Source: CAYNVS01 sp964400725 (GTDB lineage: Bacteria > Myxococcota_A > SURF-8 > CAYNVS01). From it: a DNA stretch of 64,000 nucleotides. The notes under the pieces are model-generated. The model did not search any database, had not been told where the DNA came from, and saw only the letters and a program-made list of their open reading frames with translations. A program made the position numbers and the translations under genes. Shown piece after piece: positions 42,408 to 55,413 of this stretch. The DNA lies in NCBI GenBank assembly GCA_964400725.1, contig CAYNVS010000007.1:59158-123157 (forward strand), read 5' to 3'. The stretch's first letter is position 1. The number at the start of each line of letters is the position of its first letter.

Positions 42408-44243
42408 ATGAACTTTAAAAGCCTGTGCGCGATGTTCAAATGGAGAGTCGGGAAGTCGAAGGTGCGCCCCGCGATGTGGGTGAAGGACAAGTCCAGCGGT
42501 TCGTGGTCGCTGCTGCCGTGGCAGCAATACGACGAATTAGCCGCGGAGCTGGCGGCCGGCTTTTTAAAAAATAAGGTCGAGCCGCGGGACGTCGTAGTCA
42601 ACATCGCGCGCTCCAACGTATCGTGGCTCGCCGCCGATATGGCGCTGATGCGAATCGGCGCGATAAGCGCGGTGGCCGCGCCCGACGCCCCGCCCGAAGC
42701 CGCCGCCGCCATAATAAAAGAAACGGAAGCCAAGGCGGTTCTTACCGACGACCCTCTGATTGTAGAAGTCGCCCGTTCTTTCAAATCGGTTAAAAACGTA
42801 ATTTTCACCGCAAGAAGCTCGGAAATCCCCGAAGGCGCGACGGCCGTGGAACATTTTAGAATGTCCGGGGACGGCTTCGACCGCGCGGCGATAGATCAAA
42901 TGGCCGACGCCGTCGATTTGGACGACGTTTTGACCATCGTTTACACCGCAGGCCCCGCCGGCGACATAAAAGGCGCGAAAATAACGCATTACAACATGAT
43001 TCAGGAGTTAATAGCTCTGCAGCAAATAGTCGGCGCCACCGAAGAGGACGTTACTCTGCTCATACTGCCGACGGCGCACATCTTCGGCAGACTTATTCAC
43101 TTGCTAAGCGTTTACACGGGTCTTCAGCTCGCTCTATGCACCAACCAAAAAGAGCTGCTCGACGACATACGCTACGTTCGTCCGCACTTCTTAGGCGCGA
43201 CGCCTTCGACGTATCAACATATCGCGCACCTAATTGAAACCGACCTCGACCGCGGTTCCGGCGCGTCCAGGTTGGTCAATAAATTGGCGCTTGGGCTGGG
43301 CAACAGGCTGCAAAAAACGTCGTTTTCCGGCCAAACGCTTTCCTACCTTCAAGTCGTCGAGCGCAAGCTGGCCGACAAGCTGGTTTTCGAGCGCATTCAC
43401 AACAGATATTTCGGCGGAAGGCTTAAATTCGGCGTTTCGAGCGGCGCGCCGCTGGGCCGCGAGCTCGGCGAATGGTACCACAAAATGGGCATTCTTCTAC
43501 TCGAGGCGTACGGCCTGACTGAAGCCTGCGGAGCCGTTACGATGAACCGCAAAAACGACTTCCGCTTTGGAACGGTCGGCAAACCGCTGTCGCAGGTCGA
43601 GCTGCGAATGGCTCCCGACGGCGAAATACTCGTGCGCAGCCCGATGGTTATGAAGGAATACTTCAAGGACGAAAAAGCTACGCGTATGGTGCTTGACAAG
43701 CATGGATTTCTTCACACCGGCGACATCGGAGAAATAGACGAATCGGGCTTTTTGCGCATTACCGACAAGAAACGGGATATAATCGTCAACGACGCGGGCA
43801 AAGTGGTCGTTCCTCTGCCGATAGAGGAAAAATTTAAAGACGATCCGTTCGTCTGCCGCGTCGTCGTGCACGGCGAAGGCAAGCCGCACGTCGTAGCCCT
43901 TGTTACGCTTAAAAAACACGCGGTCGAAACGTGGGCGCGGGAGAAAGGGCTTCAATTCCAATCTTACTCCGAATTGTGCGGGCTGCCCGAAGTGGTCAAG
44001 CTGGTAGAGGCTGCGGTTCAGGCGCGCAACAAAGATTTGGCTCCTCACGAAATAATAAAAAAATTCGCGATTCTGCCGGAAGAGTTCTCGGTGCGCGGCG
44101 GAGAAATAACGGTAACCGACCGTCTGCGGCGCAAGCTGATTTCGCAAAAATACCACGACGTAATAACGTCGCTGTACAACCCCGAAGCGGAGCCGCCCGC
44201 GGATGAAATTTCGGAGCGCAAAGGAAAGCGAAAGAAAAAATAA
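42408..44243 (+). CDS. AMP-binding long-chain acyl-CoA synthetase homologue with altered motifs
   Basis: 611 aa, the normal length for long-chain fatty-acyl-CoA synthetases. The order of ANL-superfamily motifs is intact: EAYGLTEACG (A5), HTGDIGEIDESGFLRITDKK (A7-A8) and a GKVVVPLPIEE segment. The phosphate loop is changed to YTAGPAGDIKGAK, whereas the family has YTSGTTGxPKG. Near the C-terminus GGEITVTDRLRRKL has Arg where the catalytic Lys of A10 is expected (TPTxKxxR). It may be a slow, specialised or non-catalytic relative. It overlaps the TlpA-like gene by one base (TAATG), so the two are translated together. Confidence 0.86.
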   Translation: MNFKSLCAMFKWRVGKSKVRPAMWVKDKSSGSWSLLPWQQYDELAAELAAGFLKNKVEPRDVVVNIARSNVSWLAADMALMRIGAISAVAAPDAPPEAAAAIIKETEAKAVLTDDPLIVEVARSFKSVKNVIFTARSSEIPEGATAVEHFRMSGDGFDRAAIDQMADAVDLDDVLTIVYTAGPAGDIKGAKITHYNMIQELIALQQIVGATEEDVTLLILPTAHIFGRLIHLLSVYTGLQLALCTNQKELLDDIRYVRPHFLGATPSTYQHIAHLIETDLDRGSGASRLVNKLALGLGNRLQKTSFSGQTLSYLQVVERKLADKLVFERIHNRYFGGRLKFGVSSGAPLGRELGEWYHKMGILLLEAYGLTEACGAVTMNRKNDFRFGTVGKPLSQVELRMAPDGEILVRSPMVMKEYFKDEKATRMVLDKHGFLHTGDIGEIDESGFLRITDKKRDIIVNDAGKVVVPLPIEEKFKDDPFVCRVVVHGEGKPHVVALVTLKKHAVETWAREKGLQFQSYSELCGLPEVVKLVEAAVQARNKDLAPHEIIKKFAILPEEFSVRGGEITVTDRLRRKLISQKYHDVITSLYNPEAEPPADEISERKGKRKKK

Positions 44244-44812
44244 TGGCCGGGCTGCGAAAAATTCTTACAATCGGGGCGATTGTTTTAATCGCTTACGTTT
44301 TGTATTTCGAGACCGGCCATAACGACGAAGGCGGAGTTTACCTGGACAAACCCAAAGGGGACGAACGAAAAGCGTCGTTAGGATACTTCGCTCCCGATTT
44401 CGAAGCGCCTAGGCTTAAAGGCGGCAAGACGGTAAAACTCTCCGACTACGCGGGCAAAACGGTTTTGCTCACTTTCTTCGCGCCGTGGTGCAACCCGTGC
44501 AAAGAAGAAATGCCGTGGATAAAAAAAATGGCGGAAACGCTCGGGCCGGAGAAATTTCAAGTCGTAGGCGTGGCGGTTGACTACGAAAACGAGGCCGCGG
44601 TGGGAGCCGTAACCAAATCGCTTGGTTTCGACTTCCCCGTCGCCATGGACGCGGCGCAAGCTATAAAAAATAAATACGGCGTTCATTCTTATCCTTCCAA
44701 CTTCGTACTTGATTCGAGCGGCGTCGTAAGAATGAAAACCGGCTGGAACCGCTGGAATTCTCCGCAAACGGTAGAGCTTATGAAAAAAATTATGGAAATG
44801 CAGCCGATTTAA
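44243..44812 (+). CDS. membrane-anchored TlpA/ResA-type thioredoxin
   Basis: 189 aa. An N-terminal hydrophobic anchor (ILTIGAIVLIAYVLYF) is followed by a thioredoxin-like domain. Active site C83-NP-C86 lies in FFAPWCNPCKEEMPW. LGYFAPDFEAPRLKGGKTVK is the AhpC/TSA-type strand before it, and the cis-Pro region reads SYPSNFVLD. It is a periplasmic disulfide reductase or peroxiredoxin-type protein. It is coupled to the acyl-CoA synthetase gene by a TAATG overlap, an unusual partnership. A short hairpin (AAAGCG...CGCTTTTT, 44839-44862) may end transcription. Confidence 0.9.
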   Translation: MAGLRKILTIGAIVLIAYVLYFETGHNDEGGVYLDKPKGDERKASLGYFAPDFEAPRLKGGKTVKLSDYAGKTVLLTFFAPWCNPCKEEMPWIKKMAETLGPEKFQVVGVAVDYENEAAVGAVTKSLGFDFPVAMDAAQAIKNKYGVHSYPSNFVLDSSGVVRMKTGWNRWNSPQTVELMKKIMEMQPI

Positions 44813-44928
44813 AACAAAATAATTATCGGTTATGCGCCTTAAAGCGGTTCTCGTCGCTTTTTACCGTAGAGGATTGTATAATTCCTTAAAATTATTCAAG
44901 ACCTTTACCAAAATTTGAAAACTATTTG

Positions 44929-44957
44929 TTGCCATTCTCCATATTTTAAGGTAAACT
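44929..44957 (+). promoter_or_regulatory. probable promoter of the giant lipoprotein gene
   Basis: TTGCCA (44929-44934), a 17-base spacer and TAAACT (44952-44957), 55 bases before the ATG at 45013. It is the best pair in this 200-base gap. Confidence 0.5.
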
Positions 44958-45012
44958 GATAAAAGCTATAAATTTCTTAAGCTGAGTTCCTTGACGTAAA
45001 CGGAGAAATGTC

Positions 45013-50019
<5,007 letters not shown>

Positions 50020-50036
50020 AATTTGCGCGTTAAGTT

Positions 50037-50065
50037 AAAAGGCGGACATTGCGTCCGCCTTTTTT
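50037..50065 (+). terminator. terminator of the giant lipoprotein gene
   Basis: AAAAGGCGGAC, ATTGC loop, GTCCGCC followed by six T: a perfect seven-base GC stem extended by A-T pairs. Confidence 0.9.
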
Positions 50066-50073
50066 ATTTTACG

Positions 50074-50147
50074 GCTATTTGGCTTTTATAACTATTTGAA
50101 AATAATGCCTTTTCCCGTACATCCCCAGTATTTTGCCGAAGGTAAAT
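50074..50147 (+). repeat. dispersed intergenic repeat, family B (copy 2)
   Basis: Matches 2253-2325: GGCTTTTATAACTATTTGAA, TGCCTTTTCCC, ACATCCC, TTTTGCCGAAGG. It lies directly after the terminator of the giant lipoprotein gene. Confidence 0.65.
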
Positions 50148-50192
50148 TTGACGAGAAAAGCCGGCTTATCCCCATTTTCGTTCAACGCTAAA

Positions 50193-50262
50193 GAGGGGCG
50201 TTAGCCGCCCGACTTGTTCTTTCGCTTTTTTTGCGCGCCTAAAAAAAGACCGGCTCCGGCGC
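50193..50262 (+). repeat. dispersed hairpin repeat, family C (copy 2)
   Basis: GGGGCGTTAG, TTTCGCTTTTTTTGCGCGCC, seven A and GACCGGCT match the reverse complement of 2368-2450. The inverted T- and A-runs around GCGCGCC could also terminate the minus-strand lipoprotein gene that ends at 50266. Confidence 0.6.
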
Positions 50263-50265
50263 GTA

Positions 50266-50856
50266 TTACTTAGCGAGCTTGGGCGTCTCGCCGGGATTTA
50301 ATTTTGCGACTTTGTAATAAAGCCCGCTTCCCATGTCGTAAAGCGTCGTCTGGTTGTTTTCAAGGCCGGAATTGTTGGCGGCAATCAACGCTTCGCGTCT
50401 CTCGTTTTCGTTGTTATATTGGAAGAGCATATTTACGTCGAGGTAAAGTTTTTTCGTCGCCGCATCCGCCCACGTTCCGAAAAAATAAATCTCGGACATG
50501 GCGAGAGGATGACCGCAAATAAAGTCGTCAATCGCTTTTACAAGCTCTTCGCACGAAATATTAATATCGACGTTGGTTCCGCCCGCAAGCGAAACGACTA
50601 TGGCTTTTTCTCCTTTGGAGTAAAATTGGCCGGAGACAACGTCAACGGTCGCGCCGCCGCGTTTTTTGGTTTCGACGGCGATTTTAGTCAACAGCGAGTA
50701 TTCGACGTTAGACTTTGCCGTGCCCTCGAACGAGCCGCACTGCATAGAAAAATCGGGGAGCGGGTCGTCCTGCTCGATTGCGGGCCGGGCGTGCTCGCAT
50801 GAGGCGGCGATAAACGCGAAAGAAAGAGCGAAAAGCAAAAAGAATACTTTTTTCAT
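50266..50856 (-). CDS. hypothetical lipoprotein
   Basis: 196 aa. The signal peptide MKKVFFLLFALSFAFIAASC gives a lipobox-like end (AASC, Cys20). The mature part has a short acidic segment (EQDDPLPDF), a Cys pair (MQCGSF, ISCEEL/FICGHP) and mixed alpha/beta content. I recognise no family. It is on the minus strand downstream of the symporter gene (96-base gap) and ends inside repeat C. Confidence 0.72.
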   Translation of the reverse strand: MKKVFFLLFALSFAFIAASCEHARPAIEQDDPLPDFSMQCGSFEGTAKSNVEYSLLTKIAVETKKRGGATVDVVSGQFYSKGEKAIVVSLAGGTNVDINISCEELVKAIDDFICGHPLAMSEIYFFGTWADAATKKLYLDVNMLFQYNNENERREALIAANNSGLENNQTTLYDMGSGLYYKVAKLNPGETPKLAK

Positions 50857-50952
50857 TTGGTCGTCCTTTGGTTTAAAGGGTTAAATCGCCTATCGTTTGT
50901 TTTTATTTTTTATGCAACCAACAAACATTATACAACAAAATTAAAAAAAGCG

Positions 50953-52344
50953 TTATTTTTCTATCGGATATTTTCGGAAATACATGAGACCGATAAATAA
51001 AAGAGCTCCCGCAACCGGGCCGCACAGCAAAATGCCGCCGGGATTTTCCTTCGTCGCGCCGAACAAAATAAATAACTGGCTTGAAACTACCCACGCAAGC
51101 CCGGAGGCCGAACGGGTGAACAGCCCTTCCATTCCGTTGTACATCGCTTCGCGGCGGTAACCGGTCAGCTTCTCGTCCGCGTCTATAACGTCCGCAATCA
51201 GCGGCCTTTGCAAAACGCTTATCGTGGCGACGGGCAAACCGGCGAGCGTGAACAGAATTATGCCCTGCATCATCGGGTCGAAGACGGGCCATTTGCCTAT
51301 TGTCGCGGTGAGAGGCAATATTACTACGAAGCCGAAACTTCCCCAAAAGAAAACTTTTTTCTTGCCTACTTTTGACGACAACCAGTTTACGAGCGGGAAC
51401 ATCATAATCGCGAAGACGACGATGCCGGCCTGAAGCGCGCCGGCGGTCTCTTCGGTTCCGTTCATTACCGTGGTTACTATAAACGGAATAACGACGATGA
51501 CGGTGTCAAGCGACAGCCTTAGCGCCGTAACGGCTACCATGTACGGAGTAAACGCCTTGTTGCGGAACGACTCGCGCATTCCCTCCCAGAAGGAATATTT
51601 TACTTCCTTAGCCTCGGAATAAGGTTTTTCCTTTACCGTCAACGCGGTAATTAAATAGCATATTAACGTCAGAACGCCGACGCCGACGCCGACGATTTGA
51701 AATCCGTTTAAACCGGTCGGCCCTTCGCAGCCTATTTTAAGGCCGCCGATTTCGCCGCAGAAGCCGCCTTTGTAATTTTCGATTATTACCGCCGCGCCGA
51801 CCGCCGCCACGATGGAGCCCAACACCTCGAAGACCGCCATAATGGACGAGACCGTTACTCGTTCGTCGTCGTAGGGCGTCAACTCCGGCAAAAGCGAAAG
51901 ATAAGGAGCCACAACCGCCGCAAATCCGACGCAGACTATTGTAAACAAAACCCCCACGTAGGCGGCATTAATATAAGACTCGCAGCGAACGGGGAGAAAC
52001 CACATTGCTATAAACGCCGCGACCATTAACGGCGCGCCTATTAATATATAAGGTATGCGACGCCCCAGCCGGGTTTTTGTTTTATCCGACCAATGACCAA
52101 TGAACGGATTGATAAGCGCCTCGCCGAGCCTTCCGACGAAAAGAACGTACCCGACAATCGCCAGCGGAATGTACGGCTTGAGAACCGGGTCGTCCGCCTT
52201 GGGCGCGTAGTAGTACATGCCCCACGAACCGACGACCGCGGGGAGCAGGCCCACGCCGAAGTTGCCGATTGAATACGCGAACCGCTGTTTCCAAGTCAAC
52301 GCTCGCCCCGCCGAAGCTCCCTGATGATTTGCGTTTTCGGACAT
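50953..52344 (-). CDS. glycoside-pentoside-hexuronide (MelB-like) cation symporter
   Basis: About 463 aa from the ATG at 52344, which has GGAAGGA upstream; the frame is open 19 codons further and would include the parS site, so the shorter form is chosen. Twelve hydrophobic helices. Motifs of the GPH/MelB family are visible: FAYSIGNFGVGLL, EALINPFIGHWSDKT with RLGRRIPYILIG (loop 2-3), and LPELTPYDDERVTV. It imports sugars or glycosides with Na+ or H+. Relatives of MelB take melibiose, so it could take the products or substrates of the GH27 galactosidase at 24200, although the genes are far apart. Confidence 0.88.
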   Translation of the reverse strand: MSENANHQGASAGRALTWKQRFAYSIGNFGVGLLPAVVGSWGMYYYAPKADDPVLKPYIPLAIVGYVLFVGRLGEALINPFIGHWSDKTKTRLGRRIPYILIGAPLMVAAFIAMWFLPVRCESYINAAYVGVLFTIVCVGFAAVVAPYLSLLPELTPYDDERVTVSSIMAVFEVLGSIVAAVGAAVIIENYKGGFCGEIGGLKIGCEGPTGLNGFQIVGVGVGVLTLICYLITALTVKEKPYSEAKEVKYSFWEGMRESFRNKAFTPYMVAVTALRLSLDTVIVVIPFIVTTVMNGTEETAGALQAGIVVFAIMMFPLVNWLSSKVGKKKVFFWGSFGFVVILPLTATIGKWPVFDPMMQGIILFTLAGLPVATISVLQRPLIADVIDADEKLTGYRREAMYNGMEGLFTRSASGLAWVVSSQLFILFGATKENPGGILLCGPVAGALLFIGLMYFRKYPIEK

Positions 52345-52384
52345 TTTTTCCTTCCTCGTTGATATTGCCGCGAAAATTACGATT

Positions 52385-52400
52385 TGTTCCACGTGGAACA
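52385..52400. promoter_or_regulatory. parS-type centromere site 1
   Basis: TGTTCCACGTGGAACA, a perfect 16-base palindrome. It equals the ParB-binding parS sequence of Pseudomonas and fits the general parS consensus TGTTNCACGTGNAACA. It sits between the divergent symporter and maf genes. A second identical site is 2.3 kb away. Confidence 0.82.
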
Positions 52401-52613
52401 AAAAGATTTTGCCGTTCTATGCGCCGCAGCCTGCCAATTCGCCGCCGGAGTCGCCGGAGCGTAAAAATTATATTGAAATTTTATGAGGACTGCCGGATAT
52501 GTCAAGAAAATACTCGAAAGTTTTGCAAAACGGCGCCGGTTGCATTAAACATAAAAAGGAACAACTAGAGTTGCCGGCGGAACGACGTTTCGCCGCGATA
52601 ACAGGAGCGGCAG

Positions 52614-53213
52614 ATGTTCATACTCGCAAGCGGTTCTCCGCGCAGAAAGGAACTATTGGGAAAACTCGGCTACGATTTTATCGTAAAACCGGTGGATATA
52701 GACGAGATACGCGCCGACAAAGAAGCCCCCGCCGCGTTTGCGGCGCGCATGGCGCGGGAAAAAGCCTTCGCCGCCGCCAAAATTTTCGGCGCAAATAACG
52801 TTTACCTTTCCGCCGACACGATTGTGGTTTTGGGCGACGTCGTTTTAGGCAAGCCAAAAAACAAAGACGACGCGCGCCAAATGCTTCGTTCGCTTTCCAA
52901 TCGAACCCATGAAGTAGTTACCGCCGTCTGTCTTTTGCGCAAATCCGCGCCGGAACTTTTCGCGGAATTTCACGAAATAACGCGCGTAACCTTTAAACCG
53001 TTGTCCGACTTCGAGATAGAAAGTTATCTTTCGACGCCGGAGCCGTACGACAAAGCCGGAGCATACGCGGCGCAGGACGTCGGCGCGTTTTTAATTCAAT
53101 CGGTCGAGGGCTCTTACACGAACGTAATTGGGCTGCCGCTCTCGCAAACCGTAGAGGCTCTTCGCAAATACGGCGTCGCGGAAACGGGTTTCGGCAAAAA
53201 GGAGCGCGGCTGA
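52614..53213 (+). CDS. maf: Maf-family nucleotide pyrophosphatase
   Basis: 199 aa. Begins with the Maf signature FILASGSPRRKELLGKLGYD. It continues with the conserved VYLSADTIVVL, LGKPKNKDDARQML, THEVVTAV and the late YDKAGAYAAQDVGAFL, which contains the family GAY motif. Maf proteins hydrolyse modified or canonical nucleoside triphosphates (dTTP/UTP/CTP or 7-methyl-GTP by subgroup) and have been linked to division arrest. AGGAG lies seven bases before the ATG. It overlaps the next gene by one base (TGATG). Confidence 0.95.
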   Translation: MFILASGSPRRKELLGKLGYDFIVKPVDIDEIRADKEAPAAFAARMAREKAFAAAKIFGANNVYLSADTIVVLGDVVLGKPKNKDDARQMLRSLSNRTHEVVTAVCLLRKSAPELFAEFHEITRVTFKPLSDFEIESYLSTPEPYDKAGAYAAQDVGAFLIQSVEGSYTNVIGLPLSQTVEALRKYGVAETGFGKKERG

Positions 53214-54703
53214 TGGCGATGAACGCCGTTGACATAGCTATGGCGGCGCAGGAATTTTCGGACGACCTCGCCGGCGCGACGCTTCTGGCCGCCGCGGAAA
53301 CGTCTTTTTACGCCGTCGTTCTTCAATTCGAGACGGCGGACGGACGAAGGCTTAAACTGTTGTTATCGGCAAACGACCAATTCAGCCGAGCTCATCTTTT
53401 AGCAAGAGATATAAAACCGCCGAAACCTCCGCTGCCGTTCGGCGCGACTCTTGAAAAACGTCTCGCCGGCTCGCGCGTCGAAAAAATAGACGTTAAGCGC
53501 GGCGACCGAATCGTGAAAATTTATTTTTTTACGGGTCAAATAATAGCCGCGGAGCTTACCGGCGCGCATGCCAATATTTTTCTTGTAGAATCTGACGGCA
53601 AAATTTCCGCATCGCTTCGGCGAAACCGCTCCAACAAACGGAACCTGTCCGTCGGCGCCGCTTACGAAGAAACGTTCGACGCGCCCGACAGAAATGTTGA
53701 AAACGTTCCCACCGTTCCCTCGCGGGCGGCGGCAAAACATTCGTTTTTTAACTTTGCCGCGGAAGAATATTACGGCGCGCTTGAAGCGTCGTTCGAGTCC
53801 GAACGGCTGGTTAAAGGATTAACCGCGGCGATAGAAGAAAAAATTAAAAAAGCAAAAAGGGCGAAAGAAAGCGCTCTTTGCGACCTTGAAGATAAAAAAC
53901 GCCTGCGGGAAACGCGCAGGCGTGCGGACGCTCTTGCGGCCGGACTTTATTCCGTCAAAAGAGGGTCGTCTGAAGCCCGGCTTTTTGATTTGGAAACGGG
54001 CGACCCCGTTTTAATTAAGCTCGATCCATCGGTTTCGCCTCAGGAAAATTTAACCAGACTTTACGCCAAAGCGGCAAAAGGAGACAGGGGCGTAGAGATA
54101 ATTCAAAGACGGTTGACTGAGATTGAAGAACGCAAAACGGTTTGGGAAAAAAGAAGAAGCGAATTTATTGACCGCGTCAAATCGTTTTCTCTTGATGAAA
54201 TAATAAAGTGGGTTGCCGAAAACAATCTTGCCGAAGAGTCTTTAAGCGTTCTCAGGCGCGGGGAGCGCGCAGCGGTCTCCGCCGGCATCCGCGCCAAAGA
54301 AAAAAAGGCGACTCTTTTTCGAGAGTTCGTTTCCGCAACCGGCGTAAGGCTTTTAGTGGGGCGTAACGACAAGGTAAACGACAAGCTAACTTTCGGAACT
54401 TTGAAAAAAGACGACTTTTGGTTTCACGCCGCGGGAACGGCCGGGCCTCACGTCGCCGCGCCGATGCGGGAAAAAAACAAGACGCTCGACGACGAAACGC
54501 TTCTCGACGCCTGCACTCTGGCGGCGAAGTTCGCCGGTTTCAAGACAGGCGACGAAGTGGAAATTATTTACGCCAGAAGAAAAGAGCTTAATAAACCGGG
54601 CAAACGAGCCAAACCGGGCGCGGTAGTCGTAGCCAAACCTAAATATAAAACGGTCGTTGTTGAAGAAGAGCGTTTGCGCAGGCTGCTTAAAAAAGACGAG
54701 TGA
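53213..54703 (+). CDS. NFACT-domain protein, RqcH-like ribosome-rescue factor
   Basis: 496 aa, somewhat shorter than RqcH (about 570). NFACT-N is at about 1-190, with GSRVEKIDVKRGDRIVKIYF; its Asp-Arg pair is what RqcH uses for tRNA-Ala recruitment. Residues about 200-350 are HhH and coiled coil. The C-terminal NFACT-R domain (about 380-495) has DDFWFHAAGTAGPHVAAPM and TGDEVEIIYARRKELNKPG. In Bacillus, RqcH adds alanine tails to nascent chains on split 50S subunits. A fibronectin-binding name is also used for these proteins. It overlaps maf by one base; a parS site lies 20 bases after its stop. Confidence 0.88.
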   Translation: MAMNAVDIAMAAQEFSDDLAGATLLAAAETSFYAVVLQFETADGRRLKLLLSANDQFSRAHLLARDIKPPKPPLPFGATLEKRLAGSRVEKIDVKRGDRIVKIYFFTGQIIAAELTGAHANIFLVESDGKISASLRRNRSNKRNLSVGAAYEETFDAPDRNVENVPTVPSRAAAKHSFFNFAAEEYYGALEASFESERLVKGLTAAIEEKIKKAKRAKESALCDLEDKKRLRETRRRADALAAGLYSVKRGSSEARLFDLETGDPVLIKLDPSVSPQENLTRLYAKAAKGDRGVEIIQRRLTEIEERKTVWEKRRSEFIDRVKSFSLDEIIKWVAENNLAEESLSVLRRGERAAVSAGIRAKEKKATLFREFVSATGVRLLVGRNDKVNDKLTFGTLKKDDFWFHAAGTAGPHVAAPMREKNKTLDDETLLDACTLAAKFAGFKTGDEVEIIYARRKELNKPGKRAKPGAVVVAKPKYKTVVVEEERLRRLLKKDE

Positions 54704-54723
54704 TTTTAAAGACAAACCGAAAA

Positions 54724-54739
54724 TGTTCCACGTGGAACA
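54724..54739. promoter_or_regulatory. parS-type centromere site 2
   Basis: TGTTCCACGTGGAACA, identical to the site at 52385-52400. The palindrome extends to 22 bases with flanking AAA and TTT. It lies in the non-coding gap after the NFACT gene, at the edge of the T-rich region. Confidence 0.84.
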
Positions 54740-54742
54740 TTT

Positions 54743-55148
54743 TTTAATTATCTAATTTTTAACATTAACCTTTAACATTGCTTCTTTTTATTATAATTTG
54801 TTACTGTCGCGGTTTTTACCGTTTTTAATATTGAAAGATTTTCAACATTTTTTTTAAAATCCTAACGTTTTTAAACTCTTCTGTTTTCTTTTTTGTTGAA
54901 AACAATTGTTAATACCCTTTGTTTTTTCAACAAATCATCCTCGGCAAGTTCTTTTTCTTTTTACGCTCGTATTTTCTCTTCGACTTTTACCCATTTCTTC
55001 CTTTTTATTTCTCTATAATTTCTTTAAACTTTTTTTGTCTTTTCAACAATTCCACCGGCTCTACTATTACTACTATAATTTATAAATTAATTAATATAAA
55101 ATATCTTCTATCTATGTTCCGTTTTCAATTTGTAAAAATCTTAAAAAT
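54743..55148. other. T-rich, low-GC region with four TTTTCAACA 9-mers: candidate origin
   Basis: This 400-base stretch is much poorer in GC than any other part of the window and has few G on the plus strand. TTTTCAACA occurs at 54839-54847, 54924-54932 and 55040-55048, and in reverse at 54894-54902. It differs from the DnaA box TTATCCACA at two positions. An A/T-only run (TATAAATTAATTAATATAAA) lies at 55081-55100. The Phe-rich reading frame at 54919-55179 is compositional and not a gene. Origin function is inference; the absence of coding sequence is well supported. Confidence 0.55.
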
Positions 55149-55150
55149 CG

Positions 55151-55290
55151 ATGAGAGAAACGCGGAGGTTTTTTTATAATTCATTTACTTTTATAAACCG
55201 TCGAACGCATTCAGCTTTTGTTAAAGCCGCGGCGGACAAGCGCGAAAATAAGCGAAAAACAAAAGGGCGAGCGATAAGCTGTTTTAAGCT
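55151..55290 (+). repeat. dispersed intergenic repeat, family A (copy 4)
   Basis: It starts with GAGAAACGCGGAGGTTTTTT and carries the long-form extension CAGCTTTTGTTAAAGCCGCGGCGGACAAGC, split here as CAGCTTTTG, TTAAAGCCGCGG and CGGACAAGC, shared with 3839-3962. The middle TTAATTAATTTC block has diverged. It lies directly right of the T-rich region. Confidence 0.62.
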
Positions 55291-55413
55291 CAATAATTTT
55301 TTTTGCGTTTAACGGAAAAATAATTTAGAAATAATTTGATTTTTATCGCGATTGGCGCTTTTATCGTTTAGGTATATTTATTATTATACTATTATTTTTC
55401 CGGGAATGCAGTA

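Noticed and set aside
54919..55179. Phe-rich open frame of 86 codons on the plus strand
   Set aside because: It follows from the T-rich composition; there is no ribosome site, no family pattern, and it runs into repeat A.
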